In this document: one piece after another, positions 56,600 to 64,000 of the stretch
Layout of the letters: each line of letters opens with the position of its first letter
Numbering within the stretch: the first letter of the stretch is position 1
Origin: Promethearchaeota archaeon
Lineage (GTDB): Archaea; Asgardarchaeota; Lokiarchaeia; Sigynarchaeales; SOKP01
NCBI GenBank assembly: GCA_019894875.1
Contig: JAGXNR010000001.1
Span: 62,001-126,000 of the forward strand
Direction: 5' to 3'
DNA length: 64,000 nt
Made by a program: the position numbers and the translations under genes
The notes under the pieces: generated by a model
Told to the model about the DNA's origin: nothing
What the model saw: only the letters and a program-made list of their open reading frames with translations
The model's database searches: none

Positions 56600-56878
56600 T
56601 TAATAGGGTCTAATAAAATTATATTTAGAACTATAAATTATATCAGACGAATCAACTTTAAGCTTGGCTCGTTCTAATGAGATAATATTTTCAAAGTATT
56701 TAGGATTAAGATTTTTGTATAGTTTGTAAAGTTTATATTGTTTTTGAGCTTCTTCAATGTTTTTTTGTCTTTGTATGGAACTTGGTTTCAATATAATAAT
56801 AAATAGTGCTGACAATTCAATTGGGTTATCTTCCTTCACTACTTTTCCTCCCATTTTCCTGCTTACATTCATAATCAA
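56600..56878 (-). CDS. Small protein of unknown function
   Basis: A possible 78- to 92-residue protein. The open frame begins at a TTG at 56878 and has an ATG at 56872, but a GGGAGG sequence seven bases before an internal GTG (VKEDNPIELSALF) suggests a shorter start. A hydrophobic patch (ELSALFIIIL) precedes a helical, basic and tyrosine-rich remainder. I do not recognise the family. It is divergent from the AbrB-PhoU gene, so it might be controlled by it. Confidence 0.4.
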   Translation of the reverse strand: MIMNVSRKMGGKVVKEDNPIELSALFIIILKPSSIQRQKNIEEAQKQYKLYKLYKNLNPKYFENIISLERAKLKVDSSDIIYSSKYNFIRPY

Positions 56879-56940
56879 TAATTTAATTTTAATTGGGTTC
56901 TATGATATAAATATATAAATTCATGTATAAATCGATGGTA

Positions 56941-56954
56941 TAAAATATATATAC
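56941..56954 (+). promoter_or_regulatory. TATA-box candidate for the PhoU-like gene
   Basis: TAAAATATATATAC is centred about 48 bases before the ATG at 56996, giving a leader of some 20 bases. Confidence 0.4.
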
Positions 56955-56964
56955 ACCTTCAAAA

Positions 56965-56979
56965 AGTATAAATTATACT
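56965..56979. promoter_or_regulatory. Inverted repeat overlapping the likely start of transcription
   Basis: AGTATA-AAT-TATACT is a perfect 6-bp inverted repeat with a three-base centre, 16 bases before the ATG of the AbrB-PhoU gene and near the predicted transcription start. A dimeric AbrB-type protein binding here would block transcription, so autorepression is possible. Confidence 0.4.
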
Positions 56980-56995
56980 AATTTATATTATAGTT

Positions 56996-57886
56996 ATGGG
57001 AAGAATTTATCGAAAATTGCAAAAAATCGGGGGTTCATTAGTAATCAGCCTGCCTAAAGAATGGACTGTAAATAAAAAACTAAAAGCAGGCTCATCAATT
57101 GGCATTGAAGTTCGAAATGATGGGACCTTATCAATAATGCCAACAATGGAACCTGAAGACGAGATTATAGAGGATGAGATTGTTTTAGAAGCAAACGAGA
57201 ATGTAATCTGGGAATTATTAAAGAAGAGTTTTGCAGGTGAAACAAAGATAACCATATTATCTGAATCAGAAATTAGTAAAATTTTAAGAAAAAGTATTAG
57301 ACAATATGTTAGTAGACTCCCTAACACGGAGATTATCGAAGAGACTAGCCAAAAAATGATTGTTCAAAATTTTGGATATAAAGAAATTCCCACTAAAAAG
57401 TTAATCCAGCGTTTATTATATTTAGTAGCAAATATGTTTGAGGATTTAGAACAGAAATCATTCGATGATTTAGATGATAATTTTGAGCAACTAAGAAAAT
57501 TTTATTTTATATTAGTCATTCATATTAGAACTTATCTTAGAACTGGAATATATATCTCGTCTACTAGTGAATTTACTCCTCTTAAAGCAATGGATTACCG
57601 TATGTTTTCTGAAAAAATAGTTGAGCTAGCTGAAATTTTGAAAGACCTCCGTTCAATCGAGAATGTGCTAGACTATTACAAAGATATTCAACAATATTTC
57701 AATGAAGTTATGAATGCTTTTTTACAAAAAGATGATAAATTAGCTTTTAAAGTGTGGATGGATAAAGATAAGCTCTTTAAGAAAGCAGATGAATTACTAA
57801 ATAATGAAGATTATGAGGATAAAGAGAACGTTAAGAAACTCATGAAAATCGCCCAAAAGATCAAAGACATGTCGGCGCTTATTTGA
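56996..57886 (+). CDS. AbrB-domain PhoU-like regulator
   Basis: The first 45 residues are a SpoVT/AbrB-type swapped-hairpin domain (RIYRKLQKIGGSLVISLPKEW, KLKAGSSIGIEV) that binds DNA. The remainder is a helical PhoU-like domain, about residues 110-290. Such fused phosphate regulators are common in archaea. Length 296 is normal. No pst or phosphate transporter gene is nearby, so the target is open. It has an inverted repeat and a TATA-like box just upstream. Confidence 0.88.
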   Translation: MGRIYRKLQKIGGSLVISLPKEWTVNKKLKAGSSIGIEVRNDGTLSIMPTMEPEDEIIEDEIVLEANENVIWELLKKSFAGETKITILSESEISKILRKSIRQYVSRLPNTEIIEETSQKMIVQNFGYKEIPTKKLIQRLLYLVANMFEDLEQKSFDDLDDNFEQLRKFYFILVIHIRTYLRTGIYISSTSEFTPLKAMDYRMFSEKIVELAEILKDLRSIENVLDYYKDIQQYFNEVMNAFLQKDDKLAFKVWMDKDKLFKKADELLNNEDYEDKENVKKLMKIAQKIKDMSALI

Positions 57887-58092
57887 TTTAACATTAAACT
57901 TTAATAACTAAATCCAGCATAGCGACAGCAATTGCGTAGAAGGTCTAATTTATTGCCTTAAAATTGCCATGATGATTAATTTTCTTAATAACTATGATTG
58001 AATTTAATAATTTGTATGGTTAATCTGAATAATTGTGTTCAATTTTCCATAGTTAGCGATCAAATTTAAATATTATCGATTTTAATACTATT

Positions 58093-58380
58093 ATGATGTG
58101 TAAGAACTGTAATTGCGACTTTTTCGATAGATGTTCTATTGTTGGGTATATGCCAGTTGGTTTTTGTTGTGAAAACTGTTTTCTCTATGATGAATATACT
58201 ACTTGTTTAAAATCAAAACCCAGCAGTAGAGTGGATGTCGAAGAAATGGCTGGAAACTTAGGAGAAATAAAATTAATTAGTGCTTCAATTGAGGGTGAGC
58301 TTTTAAAAGTTATAATTGAACACGTGGATGAAAAGAAAAAAACTTTATTTATTGATCTCAAGAAATATTTACAATCTTGA
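58093..58380 (+). CDS. Small cysteine-rich protein of unknown function
   Basis: A 95-residue protein with eight cysteines in the first 40 residues (MMCKNCNCDFFDRC, then CCENCFLYDEYTTC) and a beta-rich C-terminal half (ISASIEGELLKVIIEH). The cysteine half could bind a metal or Fe-S centre. I do not recognise the family. It lies between the PhoU-like gene and an Lrp-type gene, with 206 AT-rich bases upstream and 174 downstream that contain no gene I can support. Confidence 0.55.
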   Translation: MMCKNCNCDFFDRCSIVGYMPVGFCCENCFLYDEYTTCLKSKPSSRVDVEEMAGNLGEIKLISASIEGELLKVIIEHVDEKKKTLFIDLKKYLQS

Positions 58381-58554
58381 TTGTGTTCTTTTTTCACCTT
58401 AGGTATGAAGACTAAAGTGACATCAATAGATTTTCACAGAATTGCAGAAAAACTTACATATTTCGACGAAAAAGAAATAATTTAATAAACAATTTATCAC
58501 AATTTATAACTAATTTATATGGTTTAAGATAAAATTTTTTAGATTTGTGATAAC

Positions 58555-58986
58555 TTGCCAAAAAAATTAGATTTAATCGATCTTAAAATTATAGAAGAAT
58601 TGAAAAACAACAGTAGAATATCCTTCAATGAAATCAGCCAGAAGATAGAAAAAACTGAAGCTACTGTAAGAAGACGTGTTAAGAGACTTATAGATGAGGA
58701 AGTTATTACGCGTTTCACAATCGAATATGATATAGATACAAAACAAAATATCAGTGCAACAATAAAAGCGGTTCCAGATTTTAAAGAAATTAAGCGAATT
58801 CTAAAGGATTTGAGATCTATTGAAGAAATAAAGAATATTTGGCGTTTATCCGGTGATTGTGGATTGTTAATGAAAGTTGATATCCCTTCAATAGATAAAT
58901 TTAATCCTCTTATCGAAGAAAAAATCTCACGAATAGAAGGGATAAAAATTATTGAAACTTGTTTTATAACTGATATTATCAAGTAA
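58555..58986 (+). CDS. Lrp/AsnC-family transcriptional regulator
   Basis: A 143-residue regulator. The first 60 residues are a winged helix (LDLIDLKIIEELKNNSRIS, ISQKIEKTEATVRRRVKRL), and the last 75 a RAM-type ligand domain (NISATIKAVPDF, NIWRLSGDCGLLMKVDI). It probably senses an amino acid. The start is a TTG at 58555. It lies 71 bases before a small GTPase gene and near iorAB, whose substrates come from amino acid breakdown; control of iorAB is only a suggestion. Confidence 0.9.
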   Translation: MPKKLDLIDLKIIEELKNNSRISFNEISQKIEKTEATVRRRVKRLIDEEVITRFTIEYDIDTKQNISATIKAVPDFKEIKRILKDLRSIEEIKNIWRLSGDCGLLMKVDIPSIDKFNPLIEEKISRIEGIKIIETCFITDIIK

Positions 58987-59057
58987 TAACAAATATATTT
59001 GCTTGATTTAAAAATCATCATTTATATATAATATTTAATTGTGTAATTGAAAATTAG

Positions 59058-59597
59058 GTGTTGGAAATCGAACAGAAAATTGCTTTTAAGGTTTGCGTCT
59101 TCGGTGATGGTGGAGTAGGAAAAACAACATTGATCAGGAGATTTTCCACCGGAATATTCGAGGAGGATATTAAAATGACAATCGGTGCGGATTTCAGTGT
59201 TAAAAATGTAGAGCTAGATGGTAAAAACATAACACTTCGAATCTGGGATTTTGCTGGAGAAGACCGTTTCCGAGTTCTATTACCCGCTTTTGCAAAAGGG
59301 GCTGATGGGGGGATATTTATGTATGATACAACCCGATTTTCTAGCCTTGGTCAAATTAGAGATTGGTTATCAATTTTTGAATATTTTATCTCAGATGACG
59401 AAGTTAAAATCCCAATAATTATGGTCGGAAGTAAAATAGATCTTGAGGAAAAAAGATCTGTACCCTCTGAAGAAGCTGAGGACTTGTCTAGGACATTTGA
59501 TTTAAAAGGATATTTTGAATGTTCCTCTAAAACAGGAGATAAGGTAGAGGAAATTTTCAAATTTATAGCGAAAAAAATGGTCGAAGGAAAGGGATAA
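59058..59597 (+). CDS. Ras/Rab-like small GTPase
   Basis: A 179-residue Ras-superfamily GTPase. G1 is GDGGVGKTTLIRRF, G2 likely lies in MTIGADFSVK, G3 is IWDFAGEDRFR, G4 reads VGSKIDL (Asn replaced by Ser), and G5 is ECSSKTG. There is no CAAX tail; it ends GKG. The start is GTG at 59058. It is similar to the zinc-ribbon GTPase at 24912-25496 but lacks that tail. No effector or roadblock gene is adjacent. Confidence 0.92.
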   Translation: MLEIEQKIAFKVCVFGDGGVGKTTLIRRFSTGIFEEDIKMTIGADFSVKNVELDGKNITLRIWDFAGEDRFRVLLPAFAKGADGGIFMYDTTRFSSLGQIRDWLSIFEYFISDDEVKIPIIMVGSKIDLEEKRSVPSEEAEDLSRTFDLKGYFECSSKTGDKVEEIFKFIAKKMVEGKG

Positions 59598-59813
59598 AAG
59601 AAGTTTCCATCTTACAATCTTTTTCACTTTAATTTCTATTTGTAATATCAAAAAAAAATTTGACTTTCAAATTCATTAATATCTCTCTTTAGAAGGATAT
59701 TACTATTTCATTATTACCATCATAAACACTCATAAAAATAATGATAAGCTTTTTCTTAGAACTTGGTTTTAAAATTATAGATTAATCTTATTAATGTTAA
59801 CTTGGGTAATAGC

Positions 59814-61760
59814 ATGATTAAAGATACTCGTTTTACACAATCTGAAGGAAAAGTTTTAATGCTTGGAAATGAAGCTCTTGTAAGAGGGTGTCTAGAAGCG
59901 GGTGTTTCATATGTTTCTCAATATCCAGGAACTCCAACCAGTGATATTGGTGAATATTTTCATCAGGTAATTAGAGATTTTCCCGAATATCGCGAATTTT
60001 TAGTACATCATTGGGCAGTTAATGAGGCAGTTGCAACTTCCGCTTGTGCAGGAGCAGCTTGGACGGGTTGCAGATCTTTTAATCCTATGAAACATGTAGG
60101 ATTGAATGTTGCAAGTGATGCATTGAGTGTAATTGCCTTAAATGGACCGAATCCTGGAGGTATGGTAGTTTCTGTTGGTTCTGATCCTGGTTCTTTAGGC
60201 TCACATCAAGAACAGAATGAACGCTTTTATGCGTGGATGCTTCACCTTCCTACTATAGAACCTCACACGCCTCAGGAATGTAAAGATTGGGTTAAGCTTG
60301 CTTTTGATCTTTCAGAAAAATATGATTTAGTAATGAATGTCCGTACTTCAACTAGAAGCGCTCATTCAAGAGGTTATGTTAATTTAGGGCCTCTAGTACC
60401 AGGGAAAAAAAGTGGTGAATTTATCAGAAATATTCCTAAATTTAATTCATTACCCCCTCATGCAATTAACAATCATATCAGATTGTATGAAAGAATAGAA
60501 AAACTTAGAGAGACTTTACCAAAATTAAGTCTTGATAAGATAATTCCTGGTGAAAACAAAATTGGAGTAATCACAAGTGGGATGCCATTTGGATATACTA
60601 TGGAAGCCCTAAATCAGTTAGAGTTAAATGATGTTCCAGTGCTAAAGCTTGGAATGATTTATCCTTTGAATTATGAGCAGATTTCTGATTATATCCAAAA
60701 TTTAGAAAAAGTTATTATAATTGAAGAATTAGAGCCATTTTTAGAAGTTAAAATTGCTGAAATTGCTCATATTCAGGGAATTGATGTTGAGATTTTGGGA
60801 CAAAAGTTTTTTCCTAAATACAATGAATTTTCTACAGGATTAGTTGCTACATCTTTAGCGCAAATATTTGGTAAAAAGCCGAATGAGCAAATGACTAAAG
60901 CTGTTGATTATTTCAATTCATATAAGGAGATTATTCCTAGTCGATTTCCAACTTTTTGCGCAGGATGCCCAGAAAGAGCTACATTATATTCAATTTTAAA
61001 AGCTACAAATAACTTGGCAAATACCGTAATCAGCGGTGATATTGGCTGCTACGTAATGTCTTTTTTTCCACCTCAGCAATGCTCGGATTTAGTAATATGT
61101 ATGTCTGGGGGATTAAGTGCTGCTATTGGGATGTCTACGAAAACAGATCAAAATGTAATCGCTTTTATAGGTGATTCTACGTTCTTTCACACAGGTATGG
61201 CACCCTTAGCTGAAGCAGTAGGTTACAACTCAAATTTATTACTTGTGATATTTGAAAACTCATGGACCGCAATGACAGGGCATCAAGACGATGTTCTTCG
61301 ATTTTTAATAAACCGAGGTTTCTCAATTGAAAAGATTTGTAAAGCTATTGGGGTACCTTGGCTTAAAGTTGAAGATTCATATAATCCTAAAATGTTAACT
61401 CATACAATAGAAGAAGCACTAGAAACTGAAGGATTAAAGGTAATAATCGTAAAAAGAGAATGCGGATTGAAAGCTCATAGATGGAGAATGTCTCAGATTA
61501 ATGCTCTTAAAGAAGAAGGAGAAAAAGTTCAAGACATTTCCTATATGATTCACGGTTGTCAATTATGTGGAGAATGTAGTAATATATTTAGTTGTCCTGC
61601 TATCAGAAAAACAAAAATAGAAGATGGTTTGGATACAATGCAAATAGATCAAGATCGATGCATAAAATGTGGTGTTTGTTATTTGATTTGTCCAAATAAA
61701 GCTATACGTAAATCAATTATTAATGCTCTAGATGTCGAGGTACCATTTCGTGAAATTTAA
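59814..61760 (+). CDS. iorA: Indolepyruvate:ferredoxin oxidoreductase, alpha subunit
   Basis: IorA with IorB oxidatively decarboxylates arylpyruvates from Trp, Phe and Tyr to aryl-CoA and reduces ferredoxin. It has the N-terminal pyruvate oxidoreductase domain (YVSQYPGTPTSDIGEY, AVNEAVATSACAGAAW), the TPP-binding domain (GDIGCYVMSFFPPQQ, FIGDSTFFHTGMAP, VIFENSWTAMTGHQ) and a C-terminal two-cluster ferredoxin (CQLCGECSNIFSCPA and CIKCGVCYLICPN). I take ATG 59814 as the start rather than TTG 59802; GGGT lies a few bases before it. It overlaps iorB. Confidence 0.95.
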   Translation: MIKDTRFTQSEGKVLMLGNEALVRGCLEAGVSYVSQYPGTPTSDIGEYFHQVIRDFPEYREFLVHHWAVNEAVATSACAGAAWTGCRSFNPMKHVGLNVASDALSVIALNGPNPGGMVVSVGSDPGSLGSHQEQNERFYAWMLHLPTIEPHTPQECKDWVKLAFDLSEKYDLVMNVRTSTRSAHSRGYVNLGPLVPGKKSGEFIRNIPKFNSLPPHAINNHIRLYERIEKLRETLPKLSLDKIIPGENKIGVITSGMPFGYTMEALNQLELNDVPVLKLGMIYPLNYEQISDYIQNLEKVIIIEELEPFLEVKIAEIAHIQGIDVEILGQKFFPKYNEFSTGLVATSLAQIFGKKPNEQMTKAVDYFNSYKEIIPSRFPTFCAGCPERATLYSILKATNNLANTVISGDIGCYVMSFFPPQQCSDLVICMSGGLSAAIGMSTKTDQNVIAFIGDSTFFHTGMAPLAEAVGYNSNLLLVIFENSWTAMTGHQDDVLRFLINRGFSIEKICKAIGVPWLKVEDSYNPKMLTHTIEEALETEGLKVIIVKRECGLKAHRWRMSQINALKEEGEKVQDISYMIHGCQLCGECSNIFSCPAIRKTKIEDGLDTMQIDQDRCIKCGVCYLICPNKAIRKSIINALDVEVPFREI

Positions 61761-62394
61761 TGAAACGGATATAATCAATGTTGTCATAGCAGGTACTGCT
61801 GGTCAGGGTGTTATTACACTAAAAAGATTAATTGAATTTGCCGCTCAGAAGGCTGGAGTCGAGATATGCTTTGGAGCCGAGCAACACGGCCTGGCACAAC
61901 GCGAAGGGGCAATAATTAGCCACACACGCTACCAAAAGCGATTAACTGGTAATCCTAGATATAATTTACAGTCATCATTAATTTGTTTTGGGGATGCTGA
62001 TCTTTATATATGTATAGAACCTGTAGAATCTTTAAGACGGGGGATATTTGCATCTTCAAAAACTTCATTTGTGATAAATGAACGTGATATTCCAAATATA
62101 TTAGTTGCAGCAGATATGGAAAAATATCCACCTTTAGAAAAAATAAAGGAAATCTTAAGTGTCTATTCTGACCAAGTGTTCTTTATGAACGCCACTGAAT
62201 TATCCTTAAATAATTTTGATTCTAATCAACAAGTTAACCTCATTATGCTGGGGTTCGCAATAATGACTGAGAAATTACCCTTTATTGAAGTCGATCATTA
62301 TGAAGAAGTTATTAAAGAATGGTTGCGAGATCCAGACTTGAATATTAAAGCACTACATTTAGGAATGGAGAAAGGTAAAGAAATTATTAATTAA
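61732..62394 (+). CDS. iorB: Indolepyruvate:ferredoxin oxidoreductase, beta subunit
   Basis: The partner of IorA, a pyruvate/ketoisovalerate oxidoreductase gamma-type domain. It starts NVVIAGTAGQGVITLKRLIEFAAQKAG, then EQHGLAQREGAIISHTRY, as is usual. Length 220 is normal. The start could be ATG 61732, 29 bases inside iorA, or GTG 61750, which removes six residues and gives the more usual short N-terminus. Either way the two genes overlap and are translated together. Confidence 0.94.
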   Translation: MSRYHFVKFNETDIINVVIAGTAGQGVITLKRLIEFAAQKAGVEICFGAEQHGLAQREGAIISHTRYQKRLTGNPRYNLQSSLICFGDADLYICIEPVESLRRGIFASSKTSFVINERDIPNILVAADMEKYPPLEKIKEILSVYSDQVFFMNATELSLNNFDSNQQVNLIMLGFAIMTEKLPFIEVDHYEEVIKEWLRDPDLNIKALHLGMEKGKEIIN

Positions 62395-62424
62395 AGAAGG
62401 AGTAATCATAACGCAAAAAACAGA

Positions 62425-62955
62425 TTAGGTCCTTTTAATAACCCGAACCAATCCCTTTTTACGGAGCTGTTCCATCATTTTTTCAATTTCTGCTTCATTC
62501 TTTTGAGCAATCGAAGCTACTTGTTCAATTGTGTTCATTCCATCACAAATTTTAAGAACCTTAAACTGTTCTTTGGTTAGCATCCCCAATTGCACTGCCA
62601 TTGGTGATATCTCTTTTACAACAACAGGAATTCTCACTTCATCACCAGCTTCAACTGATTCGGCACCAATCTCCTCAGTAGTCGGTGATTCTCCAAAAAA
62701 TGATTTTACTCCCGTGATATCATAGTTATCATTTATATAGATATAAATTGTATGTTCTTGTCCAGAAATATCGTCTGTATCTTCCAGATCAGGGGCAGGA
62801 TTAGCATGTTTGTGCTCTTTAGCATAGATACCCATCTTTAATCCGTTAATAATCTCATCTTTATCTAATTTCAACGCAATCATATCTTCACAAATATCGC
62901 ACCAAGCCCATGCTTCTATTAGTGAGAAGTATTTTTTGACTTTATTCTCTGGCAT
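62425..62955 (-). CDS. Unrecognised protein with CxxC head and winged-helix tail
   Basis: A 176-residue protein. The first 90 residues contain WAWCDICEDMIAL, then EHKHAN and a QEHTIYIYINDNYDI strand; the Cys pair and the His residues could bind a metal. The last 60 are a winged helix (LTKEQFKVLKICDGMNTIEQVASIA, EIEKMMEQLRKKGLVRV). I do not recognise the family. It is convergent with iorB (30 bases between them) and alone in its unit. A DNA- or protein-binding sensor role is inferred from domain order only. Confidence 0.6.
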   Translation of the reverse strand: MPENKVKKYFSLIEAWAWCDICEDMIALKLDKDEIINGLKMGIYAKEHKHANPAPDLEDTDDISGQEHTIYIYINDNYDITGVKSFFGESPTTEEIGAESVEAGDEVRIPVVVKEISPMAVQLGMLTKEQFKVLKICDGMNTIEQVASIAQKNEAEIEKMMEQLRKKGLVRVIKRT

Positions 62956-63185
62956 CGAAATTCTCTCTTATTACAAATTTAAATTTTAGTAATTAGTTTA
63001 TATACAAACTAGAGTGTAGGTTAATTTAAATTTTGATTATATTTTCTTTAATGATAATTAAATCTATTTAAAAATTTTAAACATAAAAAACTTTCTTGGA
63101 TTACTTGCTGTTAAGGTATTTTTTTACTAAGGAATTTATCATGAAGTTCGTTACTCTATGAACTTATATAAATGAAAAAAAGTGA

Positions 63186-64000
63186 TTAAGTTTTATTATT
63201 AATTCTAAGATTTTTTTTACGAAAATATATCACTGAAATCATACTTACTATAATAACAGACAGTAACGAGGCATAACCAGGGATTGCTTGTTCTTCTTGT
63301 TCAGCAAACTTAATTAGAACCATATCATATAAATCCGATCCAAAATTAATGGTAGAATCAGTGTAACCAGAAAGATAGATATTGTCTGCCGAATCTATTA
63401 CTACTCCATTCCCCCAATCATAAAACGTCCAACCCCATGTAAGATTCCACTGTTTCACACCAATACTATCATATTTGAGCAGAACGATGTCGGCATTCCC
63501 CTCTCCGAAACTAAGTGTTGTTCCTGAAACATAGATATTATCCGCCGAATCTATTGTTAGCCCTCCACTGAATTCATCACTAATTCCCCCCCATGTACGA
63601 TTCCATTGTATATCACCTGAACTGTTAAATTTAATTAAAGCTATGTCACTTTGAAATCCCGTTCCAAAGCTTTTTGTATAACCCGTAAGGTAAATATTAT
63701 CAGACGAATCTATGACAATTCCCGCACCACTCTCCAATCCCACTCCCCCCCATGTACGATTCCATTGTATATCACCAGAGCTGTTAAATTTCGCTAGAAG
63801 AAGATCTCTGTTTATCGCCCCGAAGCTTTCTGTGACTCCTGATACGTAAATATCACCCGATGAATCTATTGCTACCCCATTTCCTGTATCTAAAGCTCCC
63901 CCTCCCCATGTACGATTCCATTGTACATCGCCTGAGCTATTAAATTTAATCAAAGCTAAATCTCCTTCCCCAACACCAAAACTATGTGTGGTTCCCGCAA
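63186..64000 (-). CDS. SBBP-type beta-propeller surface protein, C-terminal part
   Basis: The frame continues through the right edge of the window, so the 5' end is missing. It consists of repeats of about 52 residues (KFNSSGDIQWNRTWGG, then IDSSDNIYLTGYT), which I recognise as SBBP repeats that fold as beta-propeller blades. At the C-terminus there is a short IPGY motif, one membrane helix (LLSVIIVSMISVIYF) and a basic end (RKKNLR), the three-part layout of an archaeal surface sorting or anchor signal. It is thus an outward-facing, membrane-anchored protein. Role unknown; adhesion is common in such proteins. Confidence 0.85.
   Translation of the reverse strand, partial: AGTTHSFGVGEGDLALIKFNSSGDVQWNRTWGGGALDTGNGVAIDSSGDIYVSGVTESFGAINRDLLLAKFNSSGDIQWNRTWGGVGLESGAGIVIDSSDNIYLTGYTKSFGTGFQSDIALIKFNSSGDIQWNRTWGGISDEFSGGLTIDSADNIYVSGTTLSFGEGNADIVLLKYDSIGVKQWNLTWGWTFYDWGNGVVIDSADNIYLSGYTDSTINFGSDLYDMVLIKFAEQEEQAIPGYASLLSVIIVSMISVIYFRKKNLRINNKT
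63591..63950. repeat. Nearly identical DNA repeats encoding the propeller blades
   Basis: A block beginning CCATGTACGATTCCATTGTA recurs at 63591, 63750 and 63906 with spacings of 159 and 156 bases and only a few differences over about 40 bases. This conservation at the DNA level points to recent duplication or gene conversion. Confidence 0.7.

Noticed and set aside
1..64000. CRISPR array, rRNA genes, transposons or prophage
   Set aside because: I looked for short regularly spaced repeats, conserved rRNA stretches, transposase motifs and phage genes by eye and found none.

Overview
This 64 kb window is AT-rich chromosomal DNA from an archaeon, most likely an Asgard archaeon of the Lokiarchaeia type. 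The evidence is a eukaryote-like actin (31652-32797), two Ras/Rab-like small GTPases (24912-25496 and 59058-59597), a roadblock/LC7 protein, and two leucine-rich-repeat proteins flanking the actin. These sit among standard archaeal information genes: FEN1, Nob1, aIF5A, SRP54, RpoK, Hef and Dpo4-type polymerase. No rRNA, CRISPR array, transposase or phage gene was seen, so this looks like ordinary chromosome rather than a mobile island.

Layout. 0-13 kb: a minus-strand run aIF5A, NAD kinase, Nob1 and FEN1 (cut by the window edge). Divergent from it are SRP54, a TrmY-like protein, dihydroorotase and an AMMECR1 protein, then a fusion of a DapA-like barrel and an APH-like kinase fold whose catalytic residues both look lost. 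DinB, a class II aldolase, a TIM-barrel sugar isomerase, a ribbon-helix-helix regulator and NadC follow. 13-25 kb: an alpha/beta hydrolase, a roadblock protein, the minus-strand run purB-purM-pfkB-CPBP protease-phosphodiesterase, the TldD/TldE pair, and a UDP-sugar decarboxylase-like gene with a DUF1616 gene. 25-43 kb is the most Asgard-like part: a zinc-ribbon small GTPase, Hef, a tRNA-Val(CAC) that appears to carry two introns, rpoK, actin between LRR genes, a PadR regulator with a tandem HAAS membrane protein, a DUF1214/DUF1254-type pair with one member frameshifted, and several unrecognised genes.

43.5-56.3 kb is one minus-strand operon of eleven genes for flavin-based electron bifurcation. 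In transcription order these are hdrC, hdrB, an frhB-like gene, two half-size hdrA genes, an mvhD with a winged-helix tail, a 1004-residue fused hdrA, a second mvhD (flxD), flxC, flxB and flxA. There is no [NiFe]-hydrogenase large or small subunit. Electrons therefore probably enter or leave through the NAD(P)-binding FlxA, the F420-type FrhB module and ferredoxin, around a CCG-type HdrB disulfide site. Downstream on the plus strand, iorA-iorB encode an indolepyruvate:ferredoxin oxidoreductase that would make reduced ferredoxin from aromatic amino acid catabolism. This fits a peptide- or amino-acid-degrading, syntrophic anaerobe.

The window ends in a surface-type beta-propeller (SBBP) repeat protein that runs off the right edge. 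Most genes inside the Hdr-Flx operon have clear Shine-Dalgarno sequences, whereas the first gene of that operon looks leaderless.
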